In this document: in pieces, positions 1-5,898 of the stretch | Numbering within the stretch: the first letter of the stretch is position 1 | How the letters are laid out: every line of letters begins with the position of its first letter | Notes under the pieces: generated by a model | What the model was told of the DNA's origin: nothing | What the model saw: the letters and a program-made list of their open reading frames with translations, nothing else | The model's database searches: none | DNA from: Opitutales bacterium UBA7389 | GTDB lineage: Bacteria; Verrucomicrobiota; Verrucomicrobiia; Opitutales; Opitutaceae | DNA length: 6,276 nt | Reading direction: 5' to 3' | Assembly (NCBI GenBank): GCA_002474325.1 | Contig: DKNL01000203.1 | Span: 1-6,276 of the forward strand | Program-made: the position numbers and the translations under genes

Positions 1-377
1 TGCCGCCGGAGTCCCCAAATATCGTTGACGATTTCGGCCCCAGCAGCAATCGCCGCTCTAGCAACATCCGGCTTAGTCGTGTCGATCGAAATGATGGGAA
101 AATCGGGCTTTTGGGATAACGCCTCTATTACCTGAGCAACGCGATTGATTTCGCCCTCACAAGTTACTTCTTCAAACCCGGGTCGAGTCGACTCCCCTCC
201 AATATCTATCACATCCGCTCCCTCTCTCGCGAGTGATTCGCCTTTGCGAACCGCCTCTATTGGGTCCAGATACCGACCTCCATCCGAGAAGCTATCGGGC
301 GTAATGTTAAGCACCCCAAAAACGCCGCATCGATTTCCTATTGGCCAATCCAGTTTTCCTAATTTCAGAACGCTCAT
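1..377 (-). CDS. folP: Dihydropteroate synthase, N-terminal part (cut by left window edge)
   Basis: Cytoplasmic enzyme of folate synthesis that condenses p-aminobenzoate with hydroxymethyl-dihydropterin pyrophosphate to give dihydropteroate; it is the sulfonamide target. About 125 residues are visible, slightly under half of the usual 260-280. Family motifs appear in order: FGVLNITPDSFSDGG (residues 20-34), with the Asn and Asp of the pterin-phosphate site; VIDIGGESTRPG (56-67), the sulfonamide-site loop; and ISIDTTKPDVARAA (96-109), followed by AGAEIVNDIWGL (112-123). The ATG at 377 is chosen because an in-frame TAG lies three codons upstream and the N-terminus matches the family. No strong Shine-Dalgarno is seen (upstream is GTAGATTGAG). 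It is the last visible gene of the string, 29 bp after pabC, and directly downstream of the genes that make its PABA substrate. No frameshift is seen in the visible part. Family assignment is very secure. Confidence 0.96.
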   Translation of the reverse strand, partial: MSVLKLGKLDWPIGNRCGVFGVLNITPDSFSDGGRYLDPIEAVRKGESLAREGADVIDIGGESTRPGFEEVTCEGEINRVAQVIEALSQKPDFPIISIDTTKPDVARAAIAAGAEIVNDIWGLRR

Positions 378-406
378 CTCAATCTACTGAATCGAATAAA
401 CCCATT

Positions 407-1258
407 TCACTGCTCTTGTTCAACGTATTGGGCAAGGCTGTCTCTTTCCATCTCATCTAGCTTCGACGATAATTCGCCGATGATTCCATGTCTACCGGCA
501 TCAAAACGCAAAGCTTGGCCAGTGTTCACTTCCTCTACTGTCTCTATCCCTTTTCCGGAGCTCGTTATAAATACCCTTTCCGCCTCTTCCAAGTCTTCCA
601 GATAGAACTTGCCTTCCAAAACGGAGTATCCGGCTTCCTTCGCGATTTGGATTACCTTCGCCCGGATAACACCCTCAAGCAGCCCGCAATCCACGGACGG
701 AGTCCGTATAGATCCGGACTTCTCGAAAAACAAGTTCGCCATGCTGCATTCCGTCAACTCCCCTCTTTCATTCGTGAACAGGCACTCATCGAAACCATGC
801 TCTTGCGCCAAATACAGCTCTCTCACATTGTCCATGTAATTGAGCGTTTTGTGCTTAACGGTAAATGCAGACGAACCCTTCACTACAGAAGATAAGCGAA
901 TCCGCAACGGACTTCCTTTACCCATTGCCGAAACGCGCTTGAAATACAAATACGTAAGACTCCGGGATCCCGCTTTCGAAGTGGTAATCTTCAGGGCGCC
1001 GTCCGCAACCCTCATCGATTCAATCAATACCTTAGCCTGCAAGAAAAGCTCTTCCTTAGAAAAGTTCAAATCGATACCCGCAGCGCTAACTCCCGTCTTG
1101 TGCCGTGCAAAATGCTCATCGAAGAAACACGGCAGCCCATTCCGTATCTTTATCGTTTCGAAGAGGCCAAAGCCGTAAGATAAGCCTTCGCTATTGGTAG
1201 GCAGAGACACTTCGTCTCGCTCCAGCAAATCCCCGTCTACAATGATTCTATTTTCCAT
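407..1258 (-). CDS. pabC: Class IV PLP aminotransferase-fold enzyme, probable aminodeoxychorismate lyase
   Basis: Probably eliminates pyruvate from 4-amino-4-deoxychorismate to give p-aminobenzoate, using PLP. It is a 283-residue fold-type IV protein, close to the usual 270-290. Visible motifs are YGFGLFETI (28-36), with Thr35 near the position of E. coli PabC Thr38; KHKTLNYMDNVRE (135-147), where Lys137 is the expected PLP Schiff-base lysine; ELTECSMANLFF (167-178), with the conserved Glu170; and TPSVDCGLLEGVIR (186-199), the phosphate-binding segment. Branched-chain and D-amino acid aminotransferases share this fold and these motifs, so sequence alone does not settle the substrate. Position 2 bp after pabB and 29 bp before folP argues strongly for the lyase. 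Start is ATG at 1258, immediately after the pabB TAG, so translation is probably coupled to pabB. Fold certain, specific function very likely. Confidence 0.9.
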   Translation of the reverse strand: MENRIIVDGDLLERDEVSLPTNSEGLSYGFGLFETIKIRNGLPCFFDEHFARHKTGVSAAGIDLNFSKEELFLQAKVLIESMRVADGALKITTSKAGSRSLTYLYFKRVSAMGKGSPLRIRLSSVVKGSSAFTVKHKTLNYMDNVRELYLAQEHGFDECLFTNERGELTECSMANLFFEKSGSIRTPSVDCGLLEGVIRAKVIQIAKEAGYSVLEGKFYLEDLEEAERVFITSSGKGIETVEEVNTGQALRFDAGRHGIIGELSSKLDEMERDSLAQYVEQEQ

Positions 1259-1260
1259 CG

Positions 1261-2646
1261 CTACAATTTTCCCATAGCCTTCAGAATCGCTTCCGCTTTG
1301 TACAAAGTCTCGTCGTATTCGAATTCTGGAACGCTATCCCAAACTATTCCTCCACCAACGTTGAACGCGACCCGCCCTTCGGCAATTCTCAAAGTGCGTA
1401 TCGCTATGTTGAAGTCAGCCTCTCCACCACTTCCAAGATACCCGATCGATCCGGTATAGATGCCCCGACATTCCGACTCGATCACGTCAAGCGCCTCCAT
1501 AGCTCTGATTTTCGGAGCTCCTGTAATTGATCCACCCGGAAACATGGCGGCCAAGCAATCCAAAATATCCTTTCCTTTCGCTAGGCGACCCGAAACCGAG
1601 GCTGTCTGGTGTATTACAGAAGCATAGGTCTCTAAAGCAAATAGATTATCAACCTCAACCGATCCAATTTCGCAAACCCGTCCTAGGTCGTTTCGTTCAA
1701 GATCAACGATCATGAGCAACTCGGCTCGTTCCTTTTCAGAAGACGCCAATTCGTGTTCCAGGCTCGATTGCTCATCCCTATTCCGCCCCCTCGGACGCGT
1801 ACCTTTTATCGGACGGGTGTTGGCCACACCATTTCGGCAATGCAAAAATCGTTCAGGCGAGGTTGAAAGGATTACTTCGTCGCCAAAATTCATATACGCT
1901 GAATATGGAGCCGGATTGTCCATTCGTAAACGCCTGTAAAACGCCGCCGAACTCCCGACAAAGCTAGCGGCATATCCGCGAGACAAGTTAGCTTGGTAAA
2001 TCTCCCCTTCCAATATCAGCTGCCTGACACGTTCCACCTTCTCCAAATAGTCATCGCGAGAGAGATTATTGCTTAACGGACCTACTTCAAAATCAATCGA
2101 GGCCGGATCCAATATGCTTTCATTCAGAATCGATTTCAGCCGTTCGCCCGCTTCCGAGGCTCCAACATTTCGCGAATTTCGGGCTAGGAAGAGCTCTCCA
2201 GTCGAGTGATCCCAAACCAAGACCGCATCATATAGATAGAATCGCAAGTCAGGTGACTTCCTTTCGCTATCGAAACCCAAGGTCGACCTTCTTAGCCGTC
2301 TTCCGAAATCGTACCCGAAATACCCCAACGCTCCGCCGTACAACGGCATCTGCCTCTGGGAAGAGACGTCCTCCAATGCACAGCCTAGTTCTGAGCGAAG
2401 ATATTCAAGAGGATCGCCATGAAGGATTTCCATTCCTTCTGTCGTGGTTACCTCAATACGATCACCGTGAGCAGCAATTTCTTTCCTCGGAAAACAAGCG
2501 AAGATCGAGAATCGACCGAACCCATAATCTTGGGAAGCACTGTCCAGCAATATAGACCCAACACGCTTCTCCGCTTGCCCGAGGAGATCTGCGGGAGTCG
2601 CATCGGAACCCAATTTCTCAAGAGTATCTATACAGTACTCTGGCAT
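1261..2646 (-). CDS. pabB: Aminodeoxychorismate synthase component I
   Basis: Chorismate-binding subunit that aminates chorismate to 4-amino-4-deoxychorismate using ammonia from the PabA subunit. At 461 residues it is a normal length. The N-terminal half carries SILLDSAS (31-38), matching the LLDS tryptophan-pocket segment of E. coli PabB. The C-terminal chorismate-binding domain runs from about 195 to 455: EGEIYQANLSRGY (213-225), STSPERFL (261-268), RPIKGTRPRGR (278-288), LMIVDLERNDLGRV (311-324), FPGGSITGAPKIRAME (369-384) and YTGSIGYL (397-404). The PIKGT lysine (Lys281) is the hallmark separating PabB from anthranilate synthase TrpE, which has PIAGT. Glu265 lies 16 residues before it, the same spacing as E. 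coli Glu258-Lys274. The ATG at 2646 lies inside the end of pabA (19-bp overlap), which suggests translational coupling and co-production of the two subunits. No disruption seen. Confidence 0.96.
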   Translation of the reverse strand: MPEYCIDTLEKLGSDATPADLLGQAEKRVGSILLDSASQDYGFGRFSIFACFPRKEIAAHGDRIEVTTTEGMEILHGDPLEYLRSELGCALEDVSSQRQMPLYGGALGYFGYDFGRRLRRSTLGFDSERKSPDLRFYLYDAVLVWDHSTGELFLARNSRNVGASEAGERLKSILNESILDPASIDFEVGPLSNNLSRDDYLEKVERVRQLILEGEIYQANLSRGYAASFVGSSAAFYRRLRMDNPAPYSAYMNFGDEVILSTSPERFLHCRNGVANTRPIKGTRPRGRNRDEQSSLEHELASSEKERAELLMIVDLERNDLGRVCEIGSVEVDNLFALETYASVIHQTASVSGRLAKGKDILDCLAAMFPGGSITGAPKIRAMEALDVIESECRGIYTGSIGYLGSGGEADFNIAIRTLRIAEGRVAFNVGGGIVWDSVPEFEYDETLYKAEAILKAMGKL

Positions 2647-3215
2647 CTTCGAGCTAAAACGACAGCTGCGCCTAACAACTCCATTCCATATTCAGTCAAC
2701 AGAGCTTCTGGATGAAACTGAACTCCCCAAATTGGATGGGTCCGATGAGATAGAGCCATAATCTCCCCATCCTCCGATTCGGCATCGACAACCAGCGAAT
2801 CGGGCAACGAATGTCTTTCGACAGCAAGAGAGTGGTAGCGTGTTACGGTTAGAGGGCTAGGTAAACCTTGAAACAACCTGTTACCCTCATGGACCACCGA
2901 ACGCGTTTTTCCATGCATGGGTTCTCGTGCCCTAACAACCTTCGCCCCTTGCGATACAGCTATGGCCTGCATACCCAAACAGATTCCCAGGATGGGAAGC
3001 CTTCCCATGAAAGCTCGGGTAGCTTCAACGCAGATCCCCGCTGAATCAGGTCCCCCAGGGCCTGGAGATAGGACAATCAAATCGGGAGCCAGTAACGCAA
3101 TACGGTTTATATCGATTCGGTCATTCCGAACAACCATTACATCTTCATCAATGGTCGAAATGTATTGAAAAAGATTATACGTAAAGGAATCGTAATTATC
3201 GATCAAAAGGATCAT
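2628..3215 (-). CDS. pabA: Aminodeoxychorismate synthase glutamine amidotransferase component II
   Basis: Class I (triad) glutamine amidotransferase that hydrolyses glutamine and channels ammonia to PabB. At 195 residues it is a usual length. Visible motifs: IDNYDSFTYNL at the N-terminus (5-15); LSPGPGGPDSAGI (49-61), the oxyanion-strand region; GICLGMQA (77-84), with nucleophile Cys79; the MHGKTR segment (100-105) typical of PabA/TrpG; RYHSL (126-130); and GVQFHPEALLTEYG (164-177), with His168 and Glu170 completing the triad. PabA and TrpG are often interchangeable and one protein may serve both synthases, so a role in tryptophan synthesis as well cannot be excluded. Linkage to a Lys-type PabB, pabC and folP makes PABA synthesis the main role. 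It overlaps pabB by 19 bp and follows the Nudix gene by 11 bp. The ATG at 3215 has the clearest ribosome binding site in the operon. Confidence 0.95.
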   Translation of the reverse strand: MILLIDNYDSFTYNLFQYISTIDEDVMVVRNDRIDINRIALLAPDLIVLSPGPGGPDSAGICVEATRAFMGRLPILGICLGMQAIAVSQGAKVVRAREPMHGKTRSVVHEGNRLFQGLPSPLTVTRYHSLAVERHSLPDSLVVDAESEDGEIMALSHRTHPIWGVQFHPEALLTEYGMELLGAAVVLARRCQSTV

Positions 3216-3223
3216 AGCGATAA

Positions 3224-3229
3224 CTCCTA
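3224..3229 (-). promoter_or_regulatory. Ribosome binding site of pabA, embedded in the Nudix stop codon
   Basis: Reading on the minus strand, TAGGAG precedes the pabA ATG with an 8-nt spacer. The TAG of this motif is the stop codon of the upstream Nudix gene, so ribosomes ending there are placed directly on the pabA start site. This is the strongest Shine-Dalgarno sequence among the operon genes; the others are weak. It supports the ATG at 3215 as the pabA start. Confidence 0.75.
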
Positions 3230-3724
3230 TCCAATCGATTGCTCGATATGCATGCTATTCGGATCCTCACTTGATCTCACTCCAGCATTTATTGAATCAA
3301 GGCCTTTCTCGTTTCCATTTAAAATTCTATCTGTAAGAATGGACTTATCCAACGCCGGCATGCTCAGATCGGGCAACTCCGATCTCTCGAAGAAGCCGAA
3401 CTCCCCTTCCTCGATGTCGCTAGGCAAACGGGCAAGTCTTTTCTCGACAACGAAGATAAACATCAGCCAATGGCCAGTTCCTTCGTAATCGACCTCGGAC
3501 AAGATGCATCGAAGCGAGAGATCCGAGTCGGCGATTTCCATGCCGACCTCCTCCTCTGCCTCTCTTCGAGCGCATTCGAAAGGCGATTCTCCCGTCTCCA
3601 TTTCAAGCTTGCCCCCGATAGCGCACCAAAGGTCTCGATTGGGTGTTTTGCTCCTGCGAATCAAGAGCAGGCGGTCATCCAGCGAACGAAAGTAGAGCAA
3701 TACTCCAATACGATATCGATTCAT
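3227..3724 (-). CDS. Nudix hydrolase in the PABA/folate operon
   Basis: A 165-residue Nudix protein. Such enzymes hydrolyse nucleoside diphosphates linked to another moiety, using Mg2+ bound by the Nudix box. The box lies at about 38-62: GGKL (37-40), Glu46, then RREAEEEVGM (53-62) with metal ligands Glu58 and Glu59 in the REUXEEXG part. The first interval is seven residues (Gly38 to Glu46) rather than the classical five, a two-residue expansion; the E-X7-RE part is exact. RRSKTPNRDLWCAIGG before the box and GHWLMFIF (84-91) after it fit the MutT-like fold. The last 25 or so residues are polar and look like a loose tail. ATG at 3724 overlaps the yggS stop as ATGA. The substrate cannot be read from sequence. 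From its place between yggS and pabA, dihydroneopterin triphosphate pyrophosphatase (FolQ/NudB role) is an inference; nucleotide-pool sanitation (MutT-like) is the main alternative. Confidence 0.9.
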   Translation of the reverse strand: MNRYRIGVLLYFRSLDDRLLLIRRSKTPNRDLWCAIGGKLEMETGESPFECARREAEEEVGMEIADSDLSLRCILSEVDYEGTGHWLMFIFVVEKRLARLPSDIEEGEFGFFERSELPDLSMPALDKSILTDRILNGNEKGLDSINAGVRSSEDPNSMHIEQSIG

Positions 3725-4422
3725 TTGTATTTGCGATCTCCATACAATGCCGTGCCGACGCGTACGAGCGTGCTCCCTTCCAATATGGCTTCACCCATAT
3801 CGCCGCTCATCCCCATCGACAATTCCGGGAGACAGATGTCGAATCTCTCTGCCAGCCTATCGCGGCACTCTCTCAATCGAGCGAAACAGCTTCTGGCCAC
3901 TGAAGGATCTCGATCGAGAGGGGCGATCGTCATTAGGCCCTCCGTCTCCAATCGATCTTGCTCCAGGGCGTATTCCAGCAACGCCTCAGCATCTTCGACT
4001 TTTGCCCCCGATTTATTAGGATCGTCTCCCGCATTGATTTGTAGCAAAATCCTTAACTTGACGTCAAGATCCTCGGCTCGCTTTTGCAGAGCAGTCAAGA
4101 TCTTGGGCCGATCCACAGACTGTATCCTCCAAAAACTTTCGACCGCCTTCTTTGCCTTGTTGCTCTGCAAAGGGCCGATCAACTCCCACCGAACACCCTC
4201 GTTCGCCTCCTCTATCTTCCCAAGAGCTTCTTGCACCCGATTCTCTCCGACGCAAGGGATACCCGCCCTCAAGGCGAAATTCGACGCGGCAACAGGATGA
4301 TTCTTGGTTACCGGCAATAGTCGCACGCTCCCTTCTGGCCGATTAGCCGCCACAATAGCACGATCGATTCGCTCCTGAACTCGATTTAGATTTTCAAGAA
4401 ATGACTCGTAATCTTTCAACAT
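3721..4422 (-). CDS. yggS: PLP homeostasis protein (YggS/PROSC/PLPBP family)
   Basis: A non-catalytic PLP carrier with the alanine-racemase-like TIM barrel, thought to buffer pyridoxal phosphate and affect amino and keto acid balance. At 233 residues it matches the family. Visible motifs: LLPVTKNHP (35-43), with Lys40 as the PLP-binding lysine; VGENRVQEALGK (58-69); WELIGPLQSNKAKK (79-92); INAGDDPNKSGA (129-140); EGLMTIAP (161-168); and LSMGMSGDMGEAI (201-213), followed by GSTLVRVGTALYG (216-228), the phosphate-binding region. ATG at 4422 is preceded by AGAGAAG with an 8-nt spacer. It is the first gene of the operon, divergent from the LysR-type gene and overlapping the Nudix gene by 4 bp. 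The link to PLP-dependent PabC further down is suggestive only; yggS occurs in many unrelated contexts. Confidence 0.95.
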   Translation of the reverse strand: MLKDYESFLENLNRVQERIDRAIVAANRPEGSVRLLPVTKNHPVAASNFALRAGIPCVGENRVQEALGKIEEANEGVRWELIGPLQSNKAKKAVESFWRIQSVDRPKILTALQKRAEDLDVKLRILLQINAGDDPNKSGAKVEDAEALLEYALEQDRLETEGLMTIAPLDRDPSVARSCFARLRECRDRLAERFDICLPELSMGMSGDMGEAILEGSTLVRVGTALYGDRKYK

Positions 4423-4430
4423 TAAAAAAG

Positions 4431-4437
4431 CTTCTCT
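4431..4437 (-). promoter_or_regulatory. Ribosome binding site of yggS
   Basis: AGAGAAG on the minus strand, 8 nt before the yggS ATG at 4422. It is a moderate Shine-Dalgarno match, purine-rich and correctly spaced, and supports the chosen start. Confidence 0.55.
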
Positions 4438-4442
4438 TTCAA

Positions 4443-4470
4443 TTTATAAGAAATAAGTTACAGTTATAAT
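4443..4470 (+). promoter_or_regulatory. Promoter for the LysR-type regulator gene
   Basis: A perfect TATAAT lies at 4465-4470 on the plus strand. The best -35 at 16-bp spacing is TTTATA (4443-4448), a poor match, so the promoter may be weak or depend on an activator. The predicted start near 4477 gives a leader of about 19 nt with no clear Shine-Dalgarno. The -10 box overlaps the -10 box of the opposite promoter, so the two polymerases probably compete. Confidence 0.45.
4453..4467. promoter_or_regulatory. Candidate LysR-family operator (ATAA-N7-TTAT, T-N11-A)
   Basis: The 15-bp segment reads ATAAGTTACAGTTAT: inverted arms ATAA and TTAT around 7 bp, with T4454 and A4466 in the T-N11-A arrangement typical of LysR-type regulator sites. 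It sits in the gap between the regulator gene and the operon, overlapping both -10 regions. A further ATAAG (4446-4450) and a second TTATAA (4444-4449, repeated at 4464-4469, 20 bp apart) could be accessory half-sites. The region is AT-rich, so chance matches are possible. Confidence 0.4.
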
Positions 4471-4491
4471 TCATTCGCGACCACCTATCAA
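4463..4491 (-). promoter_or_regulatory. Sigma70-type promoter for the yggS-folP operon
   Basis: On the minus strand TTGATA (4486-4491) is followed after 17 bp by TATAAC (4463-4468). Each box has one mismatch to consensus (TTGACA, TATAAT) and the spacer is optimal. Transcription would start near 4456, leaving a leader of about 33 nt before the yggS ATG. No other comparable promoter was noticed within the operon. Confidence 0.65.
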
Positions 4492-4495
4492 CGTC

Positions 4496-5389
4496 ATGCA
4501 AGTCGATAATTTCAAGATTTTCGCCGACCTCGTAGAAACGAAAAGTTTTTCCAAAGCTGCCCGCCTCAATGGAATCACACAATCCGCGGTAAGCCAACAA
4601 GCTCGAGCGATGGAAAAGCACTTCAACAACCTTCTCATCGATCGAAGCCAAAAGCAATTTCAGCTGACGCGCGAGGGCAATCGCGTTTATCGGGCGGCCA
4701 AAGAAATCCTTCATGTGTACGAGAAACTGATGAGCGAACTCATGGAGATGAAGAGAGTGATAAGTGGCACGATTCGCTTATCGACGATTTACAGCATCGG
4801 GCTTCACGAACTACCTCCATTCATCAAGTCCTTTCTGACGGATTTTCCTTCGGTCAACGTTCGCGTGGAATACCGTAGATCAAATCTTGTTTACGAAGAC
4901 ATACTGCATAATTCGGTTGATTTCGGGCTCGTCGCCTTCCCTATAAAAATGAAACAGATCGAAATTATTCCTTTTCGGGAGGATCGGCTTGTAGCCATTT
5001 GCCACCCAAACCACCCGCTTGCCCGCAAAACGAACGTCGACGTTAGCATGCTGGGACAGTACAAATTCATCAGTTTCGATCCCGATATTCCTACCCGCAA
5101 GGCGGTGGATCAAATATTCCGTGACAACAAGATCGATGCGGAGCCCGTCATGGAATTCGACAATATTGAAACGGTGAAACGAGCAGTGGAAATAAACGCG
5201 GGAATCGCAATTGCTCCCCAAGCCACTGTCGCCCAGGAGATCAAGCAAGGCACACTCGCCTCAGTAAATTTAAATGGAAGGGGCTTCACCCGGCCATTAG
5301 CCATTCTCCACAGGAAGGGTCGCGTACTCACTCCCGCCATGAAGAAGTTCGTGAAAACGCTTACTGGCAAGGAAGTCGAAGACGTATAG
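4496..5389 (+). CDS. LysR-type transcriptional regulator
   Basis: A 297-residue DNA-binding regulator of normal LysR length. The N-terminal winged helix-turn-helix covers about residues 1-60, with SFSKAARLNGITQSAVSQQ (17-35) as the helix-turn-helix core and the usual LTREG (58-62) after it. A linker helix at about 63-88 follows. The effector-binding domain (about 91-290) starts with GTIRLSTIYSIG and includes VDFGLVAFP (141-149), RLVAICHPNHPLA (164-176) and INAGIAIAPQATV (233-245), all typical of the periplasmic-binding-protein-like fold. The ligand cannot be deduced. ATG at 4496 is the first usable start after an in-frame TAA at 4454-4456; no convincing Shine-Dalgarno precedes it. It is divergent from the PABA/folate operon with only 73 bp between, the classical LysR arrangement, so autoregulation and control of that operon are the likely roles. 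Control of the convergent metH is possible but has no sequence support. Confidence 0.95.
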   Translation: MQVDNFKIFADLVETKSFSKAARLNGITQSAVSQQARAMEKHFNNLLIDRSQKQFQLTREGNRVYRAAKEILHVYEKLMSELMEMKRVISGTIRLSTIYSIGLHELPPFIKSFLTDFPSVNVRVEYRRSNLVYEDILHNSVDFGLVAFPIKMKQIEIIPFREDRLVAICHPNHPLARKTNVDVSMLGQYKFISFDPDIPTRKAVDQIFRDNKIDAEPVMEFDNIETVKRAVEINAGIAIAPQATVAQEIKQGTLASVNLNGRGFTRPLAILHRKGRVLTPAMKKFVKTLTGKEVEDV

Positions 5390-5481
5390 AAAGTTGCCCT
5401 TTCCAGGGATTCTTCTATTTCCCGAGATATGGGAGGATGCGGCTTAGATACCTTTTGGCTCATTCTTCATTCAAACTCGTA

Positions 5482-5529
5482 AAAAAGGTGAGGGCGGCGA
5501 AAAACCCTTAACGCCGACTTCTACTTTTT
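5482..5529. terminator. Bidirectional rho-independent terminator hairpin
   Basis: Arms GAGGGCGGCG (5490-5499) and CGCCGACTTC (5512-5521) pair with one mismatch and one G-T wobble around a 12-nt loop. Beyond a 2-nt internal mismatch the pairing continues, with AAAAAG (5482-5487) against CTTTTT (5524-5529). The plus strand therefore ends in TACTTTTT and the minus strand in ACCTTTTTT, so the element can stop transcription from both sides. It lies about 100 bp after the LysR-type gene and about 370 bp after metH, two convergent genes. Confidence 0.7.
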
Positions 5530-5898
5530 CTGCTCCCGCAAAAAAACCAGTACCGTTACCTCGATAAAACGAGATGATGTACAACTACCGTGGCATTGGA
5601 TACACCAAATAGGCCAAGGCAGGGCCATAGCGTGAAATCGAGTGCGTCAATCAGCTCTTTTAAACACCTTTAGCCGATGGGGTCACCACAAACTCCTGCC
5701 TTTGGTCAAAACCGAGCGTATCAAACTCATTCCGATTTGGCTCCCCCGCCTCAAGAGACCTTGGCTCATAAGTAGCGATCGCTGGGCCACCAAATTCATG
5801 CGCTTTGAGCAAAACGAATTCAAGGAAGATCCGCGTTTCCTAAACTCTCCCTGAAGGTCCATTCCAGAGCCATTTTTCAGGTTTCGTTCGACACACTT
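5530..5898. other. Gene-free stretch between terminator and metH
   Basis: No recognisable gene lies in this 369-bp stretch. A plus-strand frame of 70 codons from a GTG (5642-5854) has no Shine-Dalgarno, no recognisable motif and an odd composition rich in Arg, Trp, Leu and Pro, so it is probably chance. No tRNA-like fold, transposon end or tandem repeat was seen. Small structures present are CTCG-N6-CGAG near 5560, GGCC-N7-GGCC (5612-5626) and a 6-bp inverted repeat at 5850-5881. It may simply be the 3' untranslated region of metH or a decayed remnant. Confidence 0.5.
5850..5881. repeat. Inverted repeat just downstream of metH
   Basis: CCTGAA (5850-5855) and TTCAGG (5876-5881) form a perfect 6-bp inverted repeat around 20 bp, starting 18 bp past the metH stop. 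No T-run follows on the minus strand, so it is not a standard rho-independent terminator. It could be a 3'-end stabilising stem or chance. Confidence 0.3.

Noticed and set aside
488..895. Plus-strand open frames within pabC
   Set aside because: They are antisense to the intact PLP enzyme gene and carry no recognisable motifs.
3470..4300. Long plus-strand open frame of 276 codons
   Set aside because: It lies antisense to the well-supported yggS and Nudix genes, has a Ser/Arg/Pro-rich low-complexity composition and no recognisable motif; it is a shadow of the codon pattern on the other strand.
4423..4495. Riboswitch or attenuator in the leader of the PABA/folate operon
   Set aside because: The predicted leader is only about 33 nt and AT-rich with no stable fold, too short for a tetrahydrofolate riboswitch or a leader peptide.
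5110..5463. Minus-strand open frame of 117 codons overlapping the end of the LysR-type gene
   Set aside because: Most of it is antisense to the conserved effector domain of the regulator, its composition is unlike a real protein, and the terminator hairpin lies just upstream of its start.
5495..5516. Possible integron attC-like or other recombination site from the CGGCG/CGCCG inverted repeat
   Set aside because: The attC core sequences are absent, and the T-runs on both sides fit a terminator better.
5642..5854. Plus-strand 70-codon frame starting at GTG
   Set aside because: No Shine-Dalgarno, no promoter recognised, no motif, and a composition rich in Arg, Trp, Leu and Pro; chance is the best explanation, though it is the only sizeable frame in the gap.
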